From: Paeniglutamicibacter terrestris
GTDB taxonomy: Bacteria > Actinomycetota > Actinomycetes > Actinomycetales > Micrococcaceae
Reading direction: 5' to 3'
Length of the DNA: 64,000 nucleotides
Assembly (NCBI RefSeq): GCF_012271785.1
Contig: NZ_JAAWVT010000005.1
Location: 62,001-126,000 of the forward strand
Every line of letters starts with the position of its first letter. Position 1 is the first letter of the stretch. Below are positions 1-8,654 of the stretch, piece after piece. Under the pieces are notes generated by a model. The model did not search any database. It was not told the origin of the DNA and worked only from the letters and a program-made list of their open reading frames with translations. The position numbers and the translations under genes were made by a program.

Positions 1-710
1 AACGTGACGGCGGTCTGGACATCCACCCCGTCATCGTTGACCTCACCGAGGGCTTGCACCGAGGTCGGGAAGCCGAAGGCTGCGATCGCCCAGGTCATGG
101 GGTAAACAGCCAAGTCCAGCAGGGCTCCGCCACCGGCGTCTCGATCCCAGATACGCCACTGTGGATCGTACTCGGCGGTGAATCCCAGATCGGCCTGGAC
201 CCATGTCGGTTCGCCGAGCTCGCCGGAATCCAGAATGTCCAAGGCTCGAGCGAACACCGGGGTGAAGCGCGACCAGACGGCTTCCATCAGGAAGAGGTCA
301 CGTTCGTGGGCCTCAAGAGCCAATGCCCGGGCCTCGGCGGCATTGATGGTCAACGACTTTTCGCAGACCACATGCTTGCCGGCCCGCAGTGCAGCCATGG
401 CGATCTCAAAATGCTGCGCATGCGGGGTGCCGATGTAAACGGCCTCGATCTCCGGCTCGGCAAACATCGCTTCGTAGGAGCCGTAGGCCCATTCAATGTC
501 GTGTTCATCAGCGAACGCGCGGGCACGCTTCTCGGAGCGTGAGGAAACAGCAATCACATTCGCGTCTTCCAGCGACTGCAGATCGGCAACAACCTTGCCG
601 ACGATGCTTCCGGTAGAGACGATGCCCCAATTCAGTGAGCGGCCCGTGGCCTTGATCGGTGAGGGGGCTCCCGGGTGGGCGGTGGGTGGTGCCTGGATGT
701 TGATTTCCAT
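1..710 (-). CDS. Gfo/Idh/MocA family oxidoreductase (3' end outside window)
   Basis: Partial gene; the frame stays open to position 1, so the C-terminus is missing. It encodes an N-terminal Rossmann fold (NWGIVSTGSIVGKVV near residues 20-35), then GTPHAQHFEIAMAALRAGKH and CEKSLTINAAEA, the Gfo/Idh/MocA cofactor signature (EKS instead of the commoner EKP). The start of the sugar-binding domain follows (GGGALLDLAVYPMTW). The family oxidises or reduces sugars, inositols or trans-dihydrodiols with NAD(P); the substrate cannot be told here. Start chosen at ATG 708-710, with AGGGAG about 10 nt upstream. The gamma carbonic anhydrase gene lies 35 nt upstream on the same strand. Confidence 0.88.
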   Translation of the reverse strand, partial: MEINIQAPPTAHPGAPSPIKATGRSLNWGIVSTGSIVGKVVADLQSLEDANVIAVSSRSEKRARAFADEHDIEWAYGSYEAMFAEPEIEAVYIGTPHAQHFEIAMAALRAGKHVVCEKSLTINAAEARALALEAHERDLFLMEAVWSRFTPVFARALDILDSGELGEPTWVQADLGFTAEYDPQWRIWDRDAGGGALLDLAVYPMTWAIAAFGFPTSVQALGEVNDDGVDVQTAVT

Positions 711-745
711 CGCGTGTGTGCTCCCTATGCAGTGGGCGGGTGAAT

Positions 746-1270
746 TTAGAGCGTGGCGTTTGCCTCGCGGTGTTTTGCCGCCAACACCAAGTAGTGGGCG
801 GCGTTTTCCTTCAGGTTCTCAACCTCCTCATCGCTCAACTCACGGCGGACCTTTGCGGGGACTCCTGCCACCAGCGAACGCGGCGGGACGATGGTGCCCT
901 CAAGCACCAAGGCGCCGGCGGCCACCAGGGAGTTCTCCCCAATGACGGCCCCGTTCATGATGGTTGCGCTCATTCCCACGAGGCAGTCATGACCCACGGT
1001 GGCACCATGGACCACTGCCGAGTGACCCACCGAGACGCGCTCGCCGATGGTGCAGGGGTACCCGGTATCGGCATGCAGCACCACGTTGTCCTGGAGATTG
1101 GTGCCTGCCATCACGGTGATGGTGTCCGAGTCTCCGCGGGCCGAAACGCCATAAAAGGCACTAGCGTTTGCGCCCAGTGACACGTCCCCGGACAGCGTTG
1201 CTGTCGGTGCCACAAAAGCCGTGGGGTCAACGATCGGAGTTTTCGAATCAATGGTGATGATGTGAGCCAT
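746..1270 (-). CDS. Gamma carbonic anhydrase family protein (left-handed beta-helix hexapeptide repeat)
   Basis: 174 residues, the usual size of the gamma-CA/PaaY/YrdA group. Hexapeptide repeats run from about residue 12 to 150 (for example NVVLHADTGYP and VSVGHSAVVHGATVGHDCLVG). The histidines in LHADTG, GHSAVVHG and GHDC sit where the trimer-interface metal ligands of gamma carbonic anhydrases lie. It is probably a cytosolic metal-binding trimer; many such homologues have no proven carbonic anhydrase activity. A TAGAGT box (complement of 1277-1282) sits 6 nt before the ATG and there is no Shine-Dalgarno, so the mRNA is probably leaderless. Confidence 0.9.
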   Translation of the reverse strand: MAHIITIDSKTPIVDPTAFVAPTATLSGDVSLGANASAFYGVSARGDSDTITVMAGTNLQDNVVLHADTGYPCTIGERVSVGHSAVVHGATVGHDCLVGMSATIMNGAVIGENSLVAAGALVLEGTIVPPRSLVAGVPAKVRRELSDEEVENLKENAAHYLVLAAKHREANATL

Positions 1271-1534
1271 AACACCACTCTAGCCTGTGCTCAGCACCGA
1301 AAATGGACGCGCGGCACCGGGAGGCCAGCCGCGGTTTTGCTCTCCCGCGGTGGAGCCGTGCAGACAGCGCCCGTGCTGGTGCCGAGCCGAGGATATGATC
1401 GTAGCCAGAGACCGGCACCGGGCCGAGGATGCACCAGACTCAGCACGGCGTTGTGGCTGTCGCCCGCGCGATGCAGGTGAGACAAAGAACGGCGACGATG
1501 TCCGGACGCCAAGAATTCAGGAGCAGCTGGAAAG
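1271..1534. other. Intergenic region between divergent genes
   Basis: 264 nt without a convincing gene. It holds the leaderless promoter of the carbonic anhydrase gene (1277-1282, minus strand), a GC-rich inverted repeat (CCGCGG at 1329-1334 and 1345-1350) and a -10-like TATGAT at 1394-1399 that could serve the 1535 gene. No clear -35 accompanies the latter. Short open frames here have no recognisable product. Confidence 0.4.
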
Positions 1535-2113
1535 ATGTGGCCGCAGCACAAGGTCGAGGTTTACGAGCAGATGGTAGCGGAGCTCCGCGCCACGCTGGAG
1601 CGTAACGCTCCCACCATTAATCCGCAGCTACGGACTCAGCTGAACGGGATCATTAATCACGCGGTGAACGCCGTCAATAACGGAGCCCCGATTGTGGCGA
1701 TCGGCCTGCCTGAGCTGGAAACCGAAGAACTTGGGCTCTCGGTGCCAGCTGCACCATCCGCGACGAGTGCTATTGACGATGCCGAAACGGTAGAGGTTGC
1801 GGCGAAACCCGCCATCGATCCCTTCCGCCATGGTGCCAAGGCCGAGGCCAACAGGATGCTCAAGGCCAAGGATTTGGCTCGCTGGCTCTGGGACAGGGAC
1901 ATCAGCGGGGAACAGATGATGGCCTTCAGCAATAAGTGGCGCAACAAGATGGCTCGAGCCGCGGGTGTTAATCCGCCCTCAACGCTGGAAACCTGGACGG
2001 TGGCGGGGGATCTGATGGAGCGCATGGCACAAATTGATGAGGCCGGGAGCGCTTCCGGGATCAGCAAACGCCATCATCTTGATGAGCACGAGCAATGGGT
2101 CACCGAACGCTGA
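1535..2113 (+). CDS. Unrecognised conserved-looking actinobacterial protein
   Basis: 192 residues, no domain I recognise. The N-terminal ~55 residues are helical (QMVAELRATLERNAPTINPQ). A low-complexity Ala/Glu linker follows (about 60-95), then a second helical, basic domain (RMLKAKDLARWLWDRDISGE, MMAFSNKWRNKMARAAGV) ending in charged residues. There is no signal peptide or membrane segment, so it is probably cytosolic. AGGAG at 1519-1523 supports the ATG, with an 11 nt spacer. It converges on purU, whose stop codon lies 28 nt beyond. The RWLWDRDISGEQ segment could be a small DNA- or protein-binding module, but this is a guess. Confidence 0.7.
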   Translation: MWPQHKVEVYEQMVAELRATLERNAPTINPQLRTQLNGIINHAVNAVNNGAPIVAIGLPELETEELGLSVPAAPSATSAIDDAETVEVAAKPAIDPFRHGAKAEANRMLKAKDLARWLWDRDISGEQMMAFSNKWRNKMARAAGVNPPSTLETWTVAGDLMERMAQIDEAGSASGISKRHHLDEHEQWVTER

Positions 2114-2140
2114 TACAGCCGTCGTGCTGGCTGAGCTGAC

Positions 2141-2989
2141 TTAGGAGAACACCACGGTGCGGTGCCCGTCGAGCATGACCCGGCGTTCGGCATGCCATCC
2201 CACGGCCCGCGTGAGCGTGCGTCCCTCAACGTCCCGGCCCATGGCCACAAATTGTTCGGCCGTGCGAGCATGGCTCACTCGGATCACTTCCTGATCAATG
2301 ATCGGGCCCTCATCGAGGTCCGCCGTCACGTAGTGGGCCGTCGCTCCAATCAGCTTCACGCCGCGGGCGTGGGCCTGGTGGTAGGGCTTGGCTCCCTTGA
2401 AAGAGGGCAAGAACGAGTGGTGGATGTTGATGGCGCGGCCGTTCAGTGCCCGGCAGAGATCATCGGAGAGGATCTGCATGTAGCGGGCCAAAACCACCAG
2501 CTCAATATTGTGCTCAGCAACCAGTTCCAGCAGTTTCGCCTCGGCCTGAACCTTCGTTGCGGCGGTGACGGGGATGTGCACAAACTCGATGCCATGAAAA
2601 TCTGCCAACGGTTTGAGATCCAAGTGGTTGGAGACGATGATCGGAACGTGCACCGGTAGGGTCCCCGCACGCTGGGAGAAGAGCAGGTCATTCAGGGCGT
2701 GAGCTTCCTTGGACACCATGATTAAGGTGCGCAGCAGAGCCCCCGCGGCGGTGAGCTTCAGATCCATGCCAAATTGCTCGCGGACCGGGCCCAATGCTTC
2801 GCGCACCGATTCAATGTCACGATCGGTGGCCACGGCGATGCGCATAAAGAAGTTATGCGTCTCGGGGCTCTCGAATTGTTGCGATTCGGTGATGTTGCAA
2901 CCCACGCTTAACAACGCGCCGGAAACGGCATGGACAATGCCCGGTCGGTCGGGGCAAGACAGGGACACAATAAATTCGTTGGTGCTCAC
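2141..2989 (-). CDS. purU: Formyltetrahydrofolate deformylase
   Basis: Hydrolyses 10-formyl-THF to formate and THF, balancing one-carbon pools in the cytosol. An N-terminal ACT domain (residues ~3-80, starting FIVSLSCPDRPGIVHAVSGA) is followed by a formyltransferase-fold domain with HPNIHHSFLPSF-like sequence (INIHHSFLPSFKGAKPYHQA) and the Asp of VTADLDEGPII. The length, 282 aa, is typical. The start chosen is GTG 2987-2989 because homology begins there. An upstream ATG would add 14 residues that look non-native. TAGCGT (complement of 2997-3002) lies 7 nt before the GTG with no Shine-Dalgarno, so translation is probably leaderless. It sits near glyA-folD, which use the same cofactor. Confidence 0.93.
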   Translation of the reverse strand: MSTNEFIVSLSCPDRPGIVHAVSGALLSVGCNITESQQFESPETHNFFMRIAVATDRDIESVREALGPVREQFGMDLKLTAAGALLRTLIMVSKEAHALNDLLFSQRAGTLPVHVPIIVSNHLDLKPLADFHGIEFVHIPVTAATKVQAEAKLLELVAEHNIELVVLARYMQILSDDLCRALNGRAINIHHSFLPSFKGAKPYHQAHARGVKLIGATAHYVTADLDEGPIIDQEVIRVSHARTAEQFVAMGRDVEGRTLTRAVGWHAERRVMLDGHRTVVFS

Positions 2990-3050
2990 GGTGATTACGC
3001 TACATGCCCAAACCACGGCCGCCGAAACCATGGCGTATTACCTGCGCTCA

Positions 3051-4151
3051 TTAGCCGTGGACGCCAGCGCCTTCCGGGAGACGGGTCAGCAGTTTCCCCG
3101 CGGCCGCTGCCGCAGCACGTCCGGCCCTGGTCGCCCCGATGGTGGAGGCCGAGGCCCCGTACCCCACCATAAATAATCCAGGGACCTTGCTCACGGAAAC
3201 CGAATCTTCGGCCATGAAAATTCCGCCTCCGGCTTCGCGCAGGCCCAGCGGCGCCAGATGGTCTAACGATGCCCGGAAGCCGGTAGCCCACAAGATGACA
3301 TCAATATTCTCGGTGGTGCCGTCGGTGAAGGTGACGGCATGGTCGGCAAGAGATTTAATGCCACCGCGAGAAACCAAGACGCCGGAGTCGATGCCGTCCT
3401 GATAAAAGTCGGTGAGCGGCAACCCCGTCACCGAGACCACCGAGGTGGGCACCAAACCCGAGTGGGTACGTGAATTGACATTGGCTTCTACCTCGATGCC
3501 CCAGGCCTTGTTTTGTGGTGCTTCGCGCCACAGCGGCGGGCGACGGGTGGACCACAGAGTATCGATGCCTAACGAAGCGAGCTGCAGGAGGAACTGTGCG
3601 GCGCTGGTTCCGCCGCCGACCACCAATACCCGCTTATCCGGGAACTGCTCGGGCGCCACGAAGTCGCGGGTGTGTAATTGGGTCCCCGCGAAATCGCGTG
3701 CCCCGGGGTAATAGGGCCAATAAGGCTTATCCCAGGTGCCGGTGGCGTTGATGATGCTCGCAGCATTCAGGACTCGGCCCTGCGTGGACGTCACGGTGAA
3801 TCCGTTGGCTAAAGATCCGGTGACGGTCTTGACCTTAAACGGGCGGATGACCGGTAGCGCGAACGCGGATTCGTAGTCCCCGTAGTAGCGAGTCACTACA
3901 GCGGAGGCCGGCTCGGTTGGATCCGGGGGAGTCAGGTCCATGCCGGGCAGCGAATGGAGGCCGTGGGCTCGATCGAAGGTTAACGAATCCCAGCGGTGGC
4001 GCCAGGCGCCACCGGGTCCATCGTTGGCATCTAGCACCACAAAATCCTGGAACGGCACCAAACCCTTGCGTCGAAGATGATGGGCGGCGGAGAGTCCAGC
4101 CTGCCCGGCACCGATCACGATCGTGGATAGCTGCTCACCGGGGGACGGCAT
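3051..4151 (-). CDS. FAD-dependent monooxygenase / pyridine nucleotide-disulfide oxidoreductase-like flavoprotein
   Basis: 366 residues. The N-terminal FAD site is STIVIGAGQAGLSAAHHLRR (GxGxxG), followed by GGAWRHRWDSL, a hallmark of flavin-containing and YUCCA-like monooxygenases. The NADPH-binding GxGxxx is VLVVGGGTSAAQFLLQLA near the middle, and the C-terminal FAD motif is ILWATGFRASLDHLAPL. The protein is soluble. The start at ATG 4149-4151 has AGGAG 12 nt upstream; earlier in-frame starts add sequence that is antisense to the ZTP riboswitch. The substrate is unknown; members oxygenate N, S or arsenic compounds or act as Baeyer-Villiger enzymes. It is transcribed away from glyA. Confidence 0.85.
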   Translation of the reverse strand: MPSPGEQLSTIVIGAGQAGLSAAHHLRRKGLVPFQDFVVLDANDGPGGAWRHRWDSLTFDRAHGLHSLPGMDLTPPDPTEPASAVVTRYYGDYESAFALPVIRPFKVKTVTGSLANGFTVTSTQGRVLNAASIINATGTWDKPYWPYYPGARDFAGTQLHTRDFVAPEQFPDKRVLVVGGGTSAAQFLLQLASLGIDTLWSTRRPPLWREAPQNKAWGIEVEANVNSRTHSGLVPTSVVSVTGLPLTDFYQDGIDSGVLVSRGGIKSLADHAVTFTDGTTENIDVILWATGFRASLDHLAPLGLREAGGGIFMAEDSVSVSKVPGLFMVGYGASASTIGATRAGRAAAAAAGKLLTRLPEGAGVHG

Positions 4152-4238
4152 GGATGCTGGTGCTCCTTGGACGATTATTGTGACTGAAAATGCAACGGTC
4201 ATCTCCTGTAACAGTCTGGCCCGCGCGCCTATTCCGTC

Positions 4239-4244
4239 TAAGAT
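4239..4244 (+). promoter_or_regulatory. Candidate -10 box of glyA-folD transcript
   Basis: TAAGAT, placed so that transcription would begin at about 4250, at the 5' edge of the riboswitch fold. No good -35 is visible 16-18 nt upstream. Confidence 0.35.
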
Positions 4245-4250
4245 TGGTGA

Positions 4251-4332
4251 CGTGTCGCAACTGGCGTTGGGTGGGGTGAACCACCGGGGAGCGACACAGG
4301 AACACACCACGGACCGCGCGCCTGGGTCTAGG
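4251..4332 (+). ncRNA. ZTP (ZMP/ZTP, pfl-motif) riboswitch
   Basis: The segment matches the pfl-motif consensus as I know it. The first strand of P1 and the conserved stretch are at 4251-4266 (CGTGTCGCAACTGGCG). A GGTGG...CCACC hairpin follows (4269-4285) and leads into the conserved CCGGGGAGCGACAC (4283-4296), which closes P1 with GTGTCGC. A linker then leads to the 3' domain CCGCGCGCCTGGGT (4314-4327). The class binds the purine intermediate AICAR 5'-phosphate (ZMP) or ZTP, which accumulate when 10-formyl-THF is short, and it activates one-carbon or purine genes. Its place 67 nt before glyA fits exactly. No obvious U-tract terminator follows, so control may act on translation. Confidence 0.92.
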
Positions 4333-4398
4333 GATTAATTGAAGTGCACGCTAAATCCCCGCCCGAAGAACAACACTCACCCACTGGAGTTCAACACG

Positions 4399-5685
4399 AT
4401 GAGCAACAATTCCGTGACCAATCAATCCCTGGCCGAGCTCGACCCGGAAATCGCCGCAGTCCTCACCCTTGAACTGGGCCGTCAGCGCGACACCCTTGAA
4501 ATGATCGCCTCGGAGAACTTCGCCCCGCGCGCCGTCCTCGAGGCTCAGGGTTCGGTGTTGACCAATAAATACGCCGAGGGTTACCCGGGCCGCCGTTACT
4601 ACGGCGGTTGCGAACACGTGGATGTGGCCGAGAACCTTGCCATCGAGCGCGTCAAGACTTTGTTCGGCGCCAAGTTCGCCAACGTCCAGCCACATTCCGG
4701 CGCCAGTGCCAACGCCGCAGCACTCTCGGCCATGATCCAGCCCGGGGATAAGATCCTTGGTTTGTCGCTGGCTCACGGTGGCCACCTGACCCACGGCATG
4801 AAGCTGAACTTCTCCGGCAAGCTCTACGCCGTCGCGGCGTACGAGGTGGACCCGGAAACCTTCCGCGTGGACATGGACAAGCTCCGTGCCCAGGCCATCG
4901 CCGAAAAGCCGCAGGTCATCATCGCCGGCTGGTCCGCCTACCCGCGTCAGCTCGACTTCGCAGCCTTCCGCTCCATCGCCGACGAAGTTGGTGCGCTGTT
5001 GTGGGTGGACATGGCTCACTTCGCTGGCTTGGTTGCCGCCGGTCTGCACCCGAACCCCGTGCCGTTTGCCGATGTTGTCACCTCCACGGTGCACAAGACT
5101 CTGGCCGGCCCGCGCTCGGGTTTGATCCTGACCAATAATGCCGATCTTGCCAAGAAGATCAACTCCAACGTCTTCCCCGGACACCAGGGTGGACCGCTGA
5201 TGCACGCGATCGCCGGTAAGGCAGTGGCCTTCAAGATTGCCGCGGGCGAGGAGTTCAAGGAACGCCAGCAGCGCACCCTTGAGGGTGCGAAGCTTCTGGC
5301 CGAGCGACTGACCGCTTCGGATGTCACCGAAGCGGGAGTTTCGGTACTCACCGGCGGCACCGATGTACACCTGGTCCTGGTTGACCTGCGTAACTCGGAG
5401 CTTGATGGCAAGCAGGCCGAAGACCTGCTGCACGAAATTGGCATCACGGTTAACCGCAACTCGGTGCCGTTTGATCCCCGCCCACCGATGACCACCTCCG
5501 GTCTGCGCATCGGTACCCCGGCACTGGCCACGCGCGGTTTCGACGCGGCTGCCTTTACCGAGGTTGCCGACATCATTGGCGTCGCCCTGCGTGACGGCTT
5601 GAGCGCGGACACGGCAGCGCTCTCGACGCGCGTGAAGGCACTTGCTACCAGCTTCCCGCTCTACGAGGGCCTCGAAAACTGGTAA
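4399..5685 (+). CDS. glyA: Serine hydroxymethyltransferase
   Basis: PLP enzyme converting serine and THF to glycine and 5,10-methylene-THF, the main one-carbon source. 428 residues. Family landmarks are the substrate-loop [29 protein letters not shown], the SGASANAAA motif, [13 protein letters not shown], and the PLP lysine in [15 protein letters not shown]. The ATG at 4399 is preceded by GGAG at 4385-4388; an in-frame ATG at 4339 would start inside the leader and is unlikely. It is first gene of the riboswitch-controlled transcript, with folD 76 nt downstream. Confidence 0.97.
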   Translation: MSNNSVTNQSLAELDPEIAAVLTLELGRQRDTLEMIASENFAPRAVLEAQGSVLTNKYAEGYPGRRYYGGCEHVDVAENLAIERVKTLFGAKFANVQPHSGASANAAALSAMIQPGDKILGLSLAHGGHLTHGMKLNFSGKLYAVAAYEVDPETFRVDMDKLRAQAIAEKPQVIIAGWSAYPRQLDFAAFRSIADEVGALLWVDMAHFAGLVAAGLHPNPVPFADVVTSTVHKTLAGPRSGLILTNNADLAKKINSNVFPGHQGGPLMHAIAGKAVAFKIAAGEEFKERQQRTLEGAKLLAERLTASDVTEAGVSVLTGGTDVHLVLVDLRNSELDGKQAEDLLHEIGITVNRNSVPFDPRPPMTTSGLRIGTPALATRGFDAAAFTEVADIIGVALRDGLSADTAALSTRVKALATSFPLYEGLENW

Positions 5686-5761
5686 ACGGCACCCAGCCAC
5701 CCATGCACCACCCGGCACGATGATGTGCACGAGCGCATTTCTTGAAACGGAGTAACACTTT

Positions 5762-6643
5762 ATGACCGCACAGATTCTTGACGGCAAGGCAACCGCAAAG
5801 GCCATCAAGGCCGAACTGACCGAGCGTGTGGCAGTCCTTGCCGCGCGCGGTGTCACCCCGGGATTGGGAACCATTTTGGTTGGCTCGGACCCCGGATCGA
5901 CCTGGTACGTCGGCGGCAAGCACAAGGACTGCGCCGAGGTTGGCATCAAGTCGATCCGTGTAGACCTCCCCGAGGACACCACGCAGGAGATCCTGCTGGC
6001 TAAGGTCCGCGAACTGAACGAGAACCCGGAATGCACCGGCTACATCGTCCAGCTGCCGCTGCCCAAGCACATTGACCAGGACGTCATCCTCGAGGCCATG
6101 GACCCGGCGAAGGATGCGGATGGACTGCACCCGATGAACCTCGGTCGTCTGGTGGCCAACGTGAACCGCCCGATGACCTCCCCGCTGCCCTGCACCCCCA
6201 AGGGGTGCGTGGAGCTGCTGGCCCGCCACGACATCGACCTGGACGGCAAGAACGTCTTGGTCGTCGGCCGCGGCGTGACCATCGGACGCCCGATCGGCCT
6301 GCTGCTGACCCGTCGCGACGTTAATGCGACAGTTACCCTGGCCCACACGGGCACCGCCGATTTGGCCAGCCACCTGGCGCAGGCAGACGTGGTCATCGCA
6401 GCTGCAGGACAGCCGCACATGATCAAGGCCAAGGACCTGAAGCCCGGCGCGATCGTATTGGACGTCGGTGTCTCACGTGTCAATGACGAAAACGGCAAGG
6501 CCGTTGTGACCGGAGACGTGGAGCCGGCAGCCTACGAGGTCGCCTCCTGGATTTCTCCGAACCCCGGTGGTGTGGGTCCGATGACTCGTGCCATGCTCTT
6601 GGCCAACGTGGTCGAGTCAGCCGAACGCGCGGCCGGAATCTAG
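5762..6643 (+). CDS. folD: Bifunctional methylene-THF dehydrogenase / methenyl-THF cyclohydrolase
   Basis: Converts 5,10-methylene-THF to 10-formyl-THF via methenyl-THF with NADP. 293 residues. Signatures are [20 protein letters not shown] (catalytic Tyr and Lys of the YxxxK motif), [21 protein letters not shown], the nucleotide loop [16 protein letters not shown], and the C-terminal [16 protein letters not shown] lies about 10 nt upstream of the ATG. With GlyA it forms a two-step serine-to-formyl-THF route, while the divergent-side PurU removes the product. Confidence 0.97.
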   Translation: MTAQILDGKATAKAIKAELTERVAVLAARGVTPGLGTILVGSDPGSTWYVGGKHKDCAEVGIKSIRVDLPEDTTQEILLAKVRELNENPECTGYIVQLPLPKHIDQDVILEAMDPAKDADGLHPMNLGRLVANVNRPMTSPLPCTPKGCVELLARHDIDLDGKNVLVVGRGVTIGRPIGLLLTRRDVNATVTLAHTGTADLASHLAQADVVIAAAGQPHMIKAKDLKPGAIVLDVGVSRVNDENGKAVVTGDVEPAAYEVASWISPNPGGVGPMTRAMLLANVVESAERAAGI

Positions 6644-6660
6644 GTACAGCACGGCAAACA

Positions 6661-6716
6661 ACAACGGCTCGGGCGTTCGTTTCTCTGTAAAGGGGGAGGA
6701 ATACCCGGGCCGTTGT
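6661..6716. terminator. Long-loop inverted repeat after folD
   Basis: The arms ACAACGGCTCGGG (6661-6673) and CCCGGGCCGTTGT (6704-6716) pair over 13 bp with one G-U wobble. The loop is 30 nt and contains the purine-rich AGGGGGAGGA. No U-tract follows. It could be a weak terminator for folD, or a structure hiding the ribosome-binding sequence of the next gene. Confidence 0.4.
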
Positions 6717-7457
6717 GGTTTCTCAGCGCGCGACAGGTTTGCCCCAATAAGCTGGCCCGCAAGAGCACGTTAAACGCTCCGATTCTTCGGCGACCCTTCT
6801 CGGTGCGTGTGCGCTGGGGCTGCGGACTACTGGTCTTCGCTGCTAGTTGCTATGCGATCTTCGGATGGCTGTTGAGTGGGTCGTTTCACGATGCGGCCGG
6901 CAACCAACTTCTCTTTTATGCTGGGTTTCATGAAGGCCACATCAGTGTGCTGTCCTTCGTGCTCGGCGGACTTGCTACGGGAGCACTAGTGCTGTTGTTA
7001 CTTGGTCCGTATATCTGGCGACTAAATCTTCGCCATTGGGTGTTGGACCTAACCCTCACGCTTCTGGCAAGTCTGATCGGATTGGCCTTGCTGCTCGGTA
7101 CGGGCAGTGGCCTGCCTCGTGGTTTTTCTGTCGGCCTTCGTGAATCCACTAGAACCGATCATCGCGGCAGACGGGCAGCGCGTGCTGATTGAGCGCAGTG
7201 GATACGATGGGTCTCTTTTGTCTGTGTGGGTTCCCCACTCACGGTTCGTGTTCGTTCAGGACCCGCAGAACGAGGATTTCGGGATCGATGCGGTGCGTCC
7301 CGAAGACTGCGCCCTCAACACAGCCGCACAGCCGTGGGTCCTGAGCTGTGCGGGAACGGATCTGCTCCTTGACGAAGCGAGGACAGCGACTCTGCAGTCA
7401 GACGCGAGGCGACGTACTTCCAGCGAGGTAGACGGGACTACCACCGCGGCCGGATGA
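6713..7457 (+). pseudogene. Membrane protein gene broken by an apparent frameshift
   Basis: The first part (from TTG 6713, with GGGGGAGGA 12 nt upstream, or from a later GTG) encodes three hydrophobic segments (around LLVFAASCYAIFGWLL, VLSFVLGGLATGALVLLLLG and LTLLASLIGLALLLGTGSG). Near 7100 sense continues in the +1 frame (ACLVVFLSAFVNPLEP, then the hydrophilic IIAADGQRVLIERSGYDGSL) to the TAG/TGA region at 7457. The two frames overlap by 86 nt and the second has no Shine-Dalgarno before its only GTG (7107). One continuous four-helix protein of about 245 aa with one extra base near 7100 is the simplest reading. It ends 32 nt before the histidine kinase gene and may have been its partner. Two separate genes, or a sequencing error, remain possible. 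The product is unrecognised. Confidence 0.5.
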
Positions 7458-7489
7458 TCCAAGAGGAGTTCAGCGAGTAGTCTCGTCTC

Positions 7490-8617
7490 ATGATCAACCG
7501 ACGCCGCCCTCCGCTGGCCATCCTGCCGGTCGTCGTGGCGATCATTCAGCTTGTCGGAACGTATTTTGCGGCACTACGCTTCGGCGAGCCACTGACGTGG
7601 TTCGCCGTGCTTCTTCTGCTGGCGGGGCCAGCACTGTTGCTCCTACGACGCCGCGCTCCTGGACCCATGGTTGCCGGAATCGCGCTGGTGAGCTTCGGCT
7701 ACATCGCCGCTGGCTTCCCTTGGGGACCCTTCGCCTTGTGTCTTGCCATCGGGCTGATCGTCTCCGTTGTGGCAGGTGACCGGTGGTGGGCCTGGGGCAG
7801 TGCAGCCGCGGCGGCACTGGCGGGGTGGAGCGTGACGTTGCAGCAGGGTGAGGGCCGACGGTTCGTCTTTGTCCTGGTGTGGTTGGTTGTCATCTTGTTA
7901 GTGGGGGAGCTGGCCCGGAGTTTTAGGATCAGGGGCGAGGAATTCCGTCGGGCCGCCCGGGAAAGAGCCGCGCACCAGCGCGACGAGGAACGCTTGGTCT
8001 TGGCCCGCGACATTCATGATGTTGTGGCACATTCGCTCTCGATGATTCACGTCCAGGCCTCCGTCGCGTTGCACCTAGATAGGAAAGATGCGGACGCAGC
8101 CGGCATGCGCGAAGCCTTGGAAAACATCAAGATCGGATCCAAAGAGGCTCTGGCCGAAGTGCGGGAGGTTCTTGCCGTGTTGCGTCAGGACGCACCCCGC
8201 GTTCCCAGTCAACGCCTCGAACAGCTCGAAGATCTCATTACCAGAGTGCGTGGAGCAAATTTTTTGATCACCTACACACCGCCCATCCTGCCACCCCCGG
8301 ACTGGGTGGATGAACGCGTGGAGAACATCCTCTATCGGGTGGTTCAGGAGTCCCTCACCAATGTTGTACGCCATGCCCACGCCAACCATGTGGAGGTGAA
8401 TGTCGACATCGATGAGGGGCAAGCGAGCATTCGGGTCTCCGATGACGGAATAGGCATGGGGCCGGGACGAGAGGGCAACGGGATCGGTGGCATGCGCGAA
8501 CGTTTGGCGGCCAGAGGAGGATCATTGGTCATCACAAACGCGCGGCCAGCGGCGGCAGAAACCCCGGGCACACTCGTGTCGGTATGGCTTCCCGCCACCG
8601 AGGTACCGCATGCCTGA
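7490..8617 (+). CDS. Two-component sensor histidine kinase, NarL/LuxR-type (HisKA_3)
   Basis: 375 residues. Four to five membrane helices fill residues ~10-140 with little extracytoplasmic sequence, typical of intramembrane-sensing kinases. The dimerisation box LARDIHDVVAHSLSMIHVQA carries the phospho-accepting His176. The HATPase_c domain has the N box (VVRHAHANHVEVN), DDGIGMG and GNGIGGMRERLAARGG. The stop overlaps or abuts the response regulator gene, so the two form a pair. The signal is unknown; similar DesK/LiaS-like kinases sense envelope state, which would suit the nearby desaturase, but this link is inference. Confidence 0.92.
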   Translation: MINRRRPPLAILPVVVAIIQLVGTYFAALRFGEPLTWFAVLLLLAGPALLLLRRRAPGPMVAGIALVSFGYIAAGFPWGPFALCLAIGLIVSVVAGDRWWAWGSAAAAALAGWSVTLQQGEGRRFVFVLVWLVVILLVGELARSFRIRGEEFRRAARERAAHQRDEERLVLARDIHDVVAHSLSMIHVQASVALHLDRKDADAAGMREALENIKIGSKEALAEVREVLAVLRQDAPRVPSQRLEQLEDLITRVRGANFLITYTPPILPPPDWVDERVENILYRVVQESLTNVVRHAHANHVEVNVDIDEGQASIRVSDDGIGMGPGREGNGIGGMRERLAARGGSLVITNARPAAAETPGTLVSVWLPATEVPHA

Positions 8618-8654
8618 AACCACGCCAGCTTTCGACCCAAGGCCAAGGAAAAAC

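Noticed and set aside
4351-6036. Very long open frame on the minus strand (561 codons) across glyA and folD
   Set aside because: Antisense to two genes with full family signatures; its translation is Gly/Val/His-rich without motifs, a typical GC-rich mirror frame.
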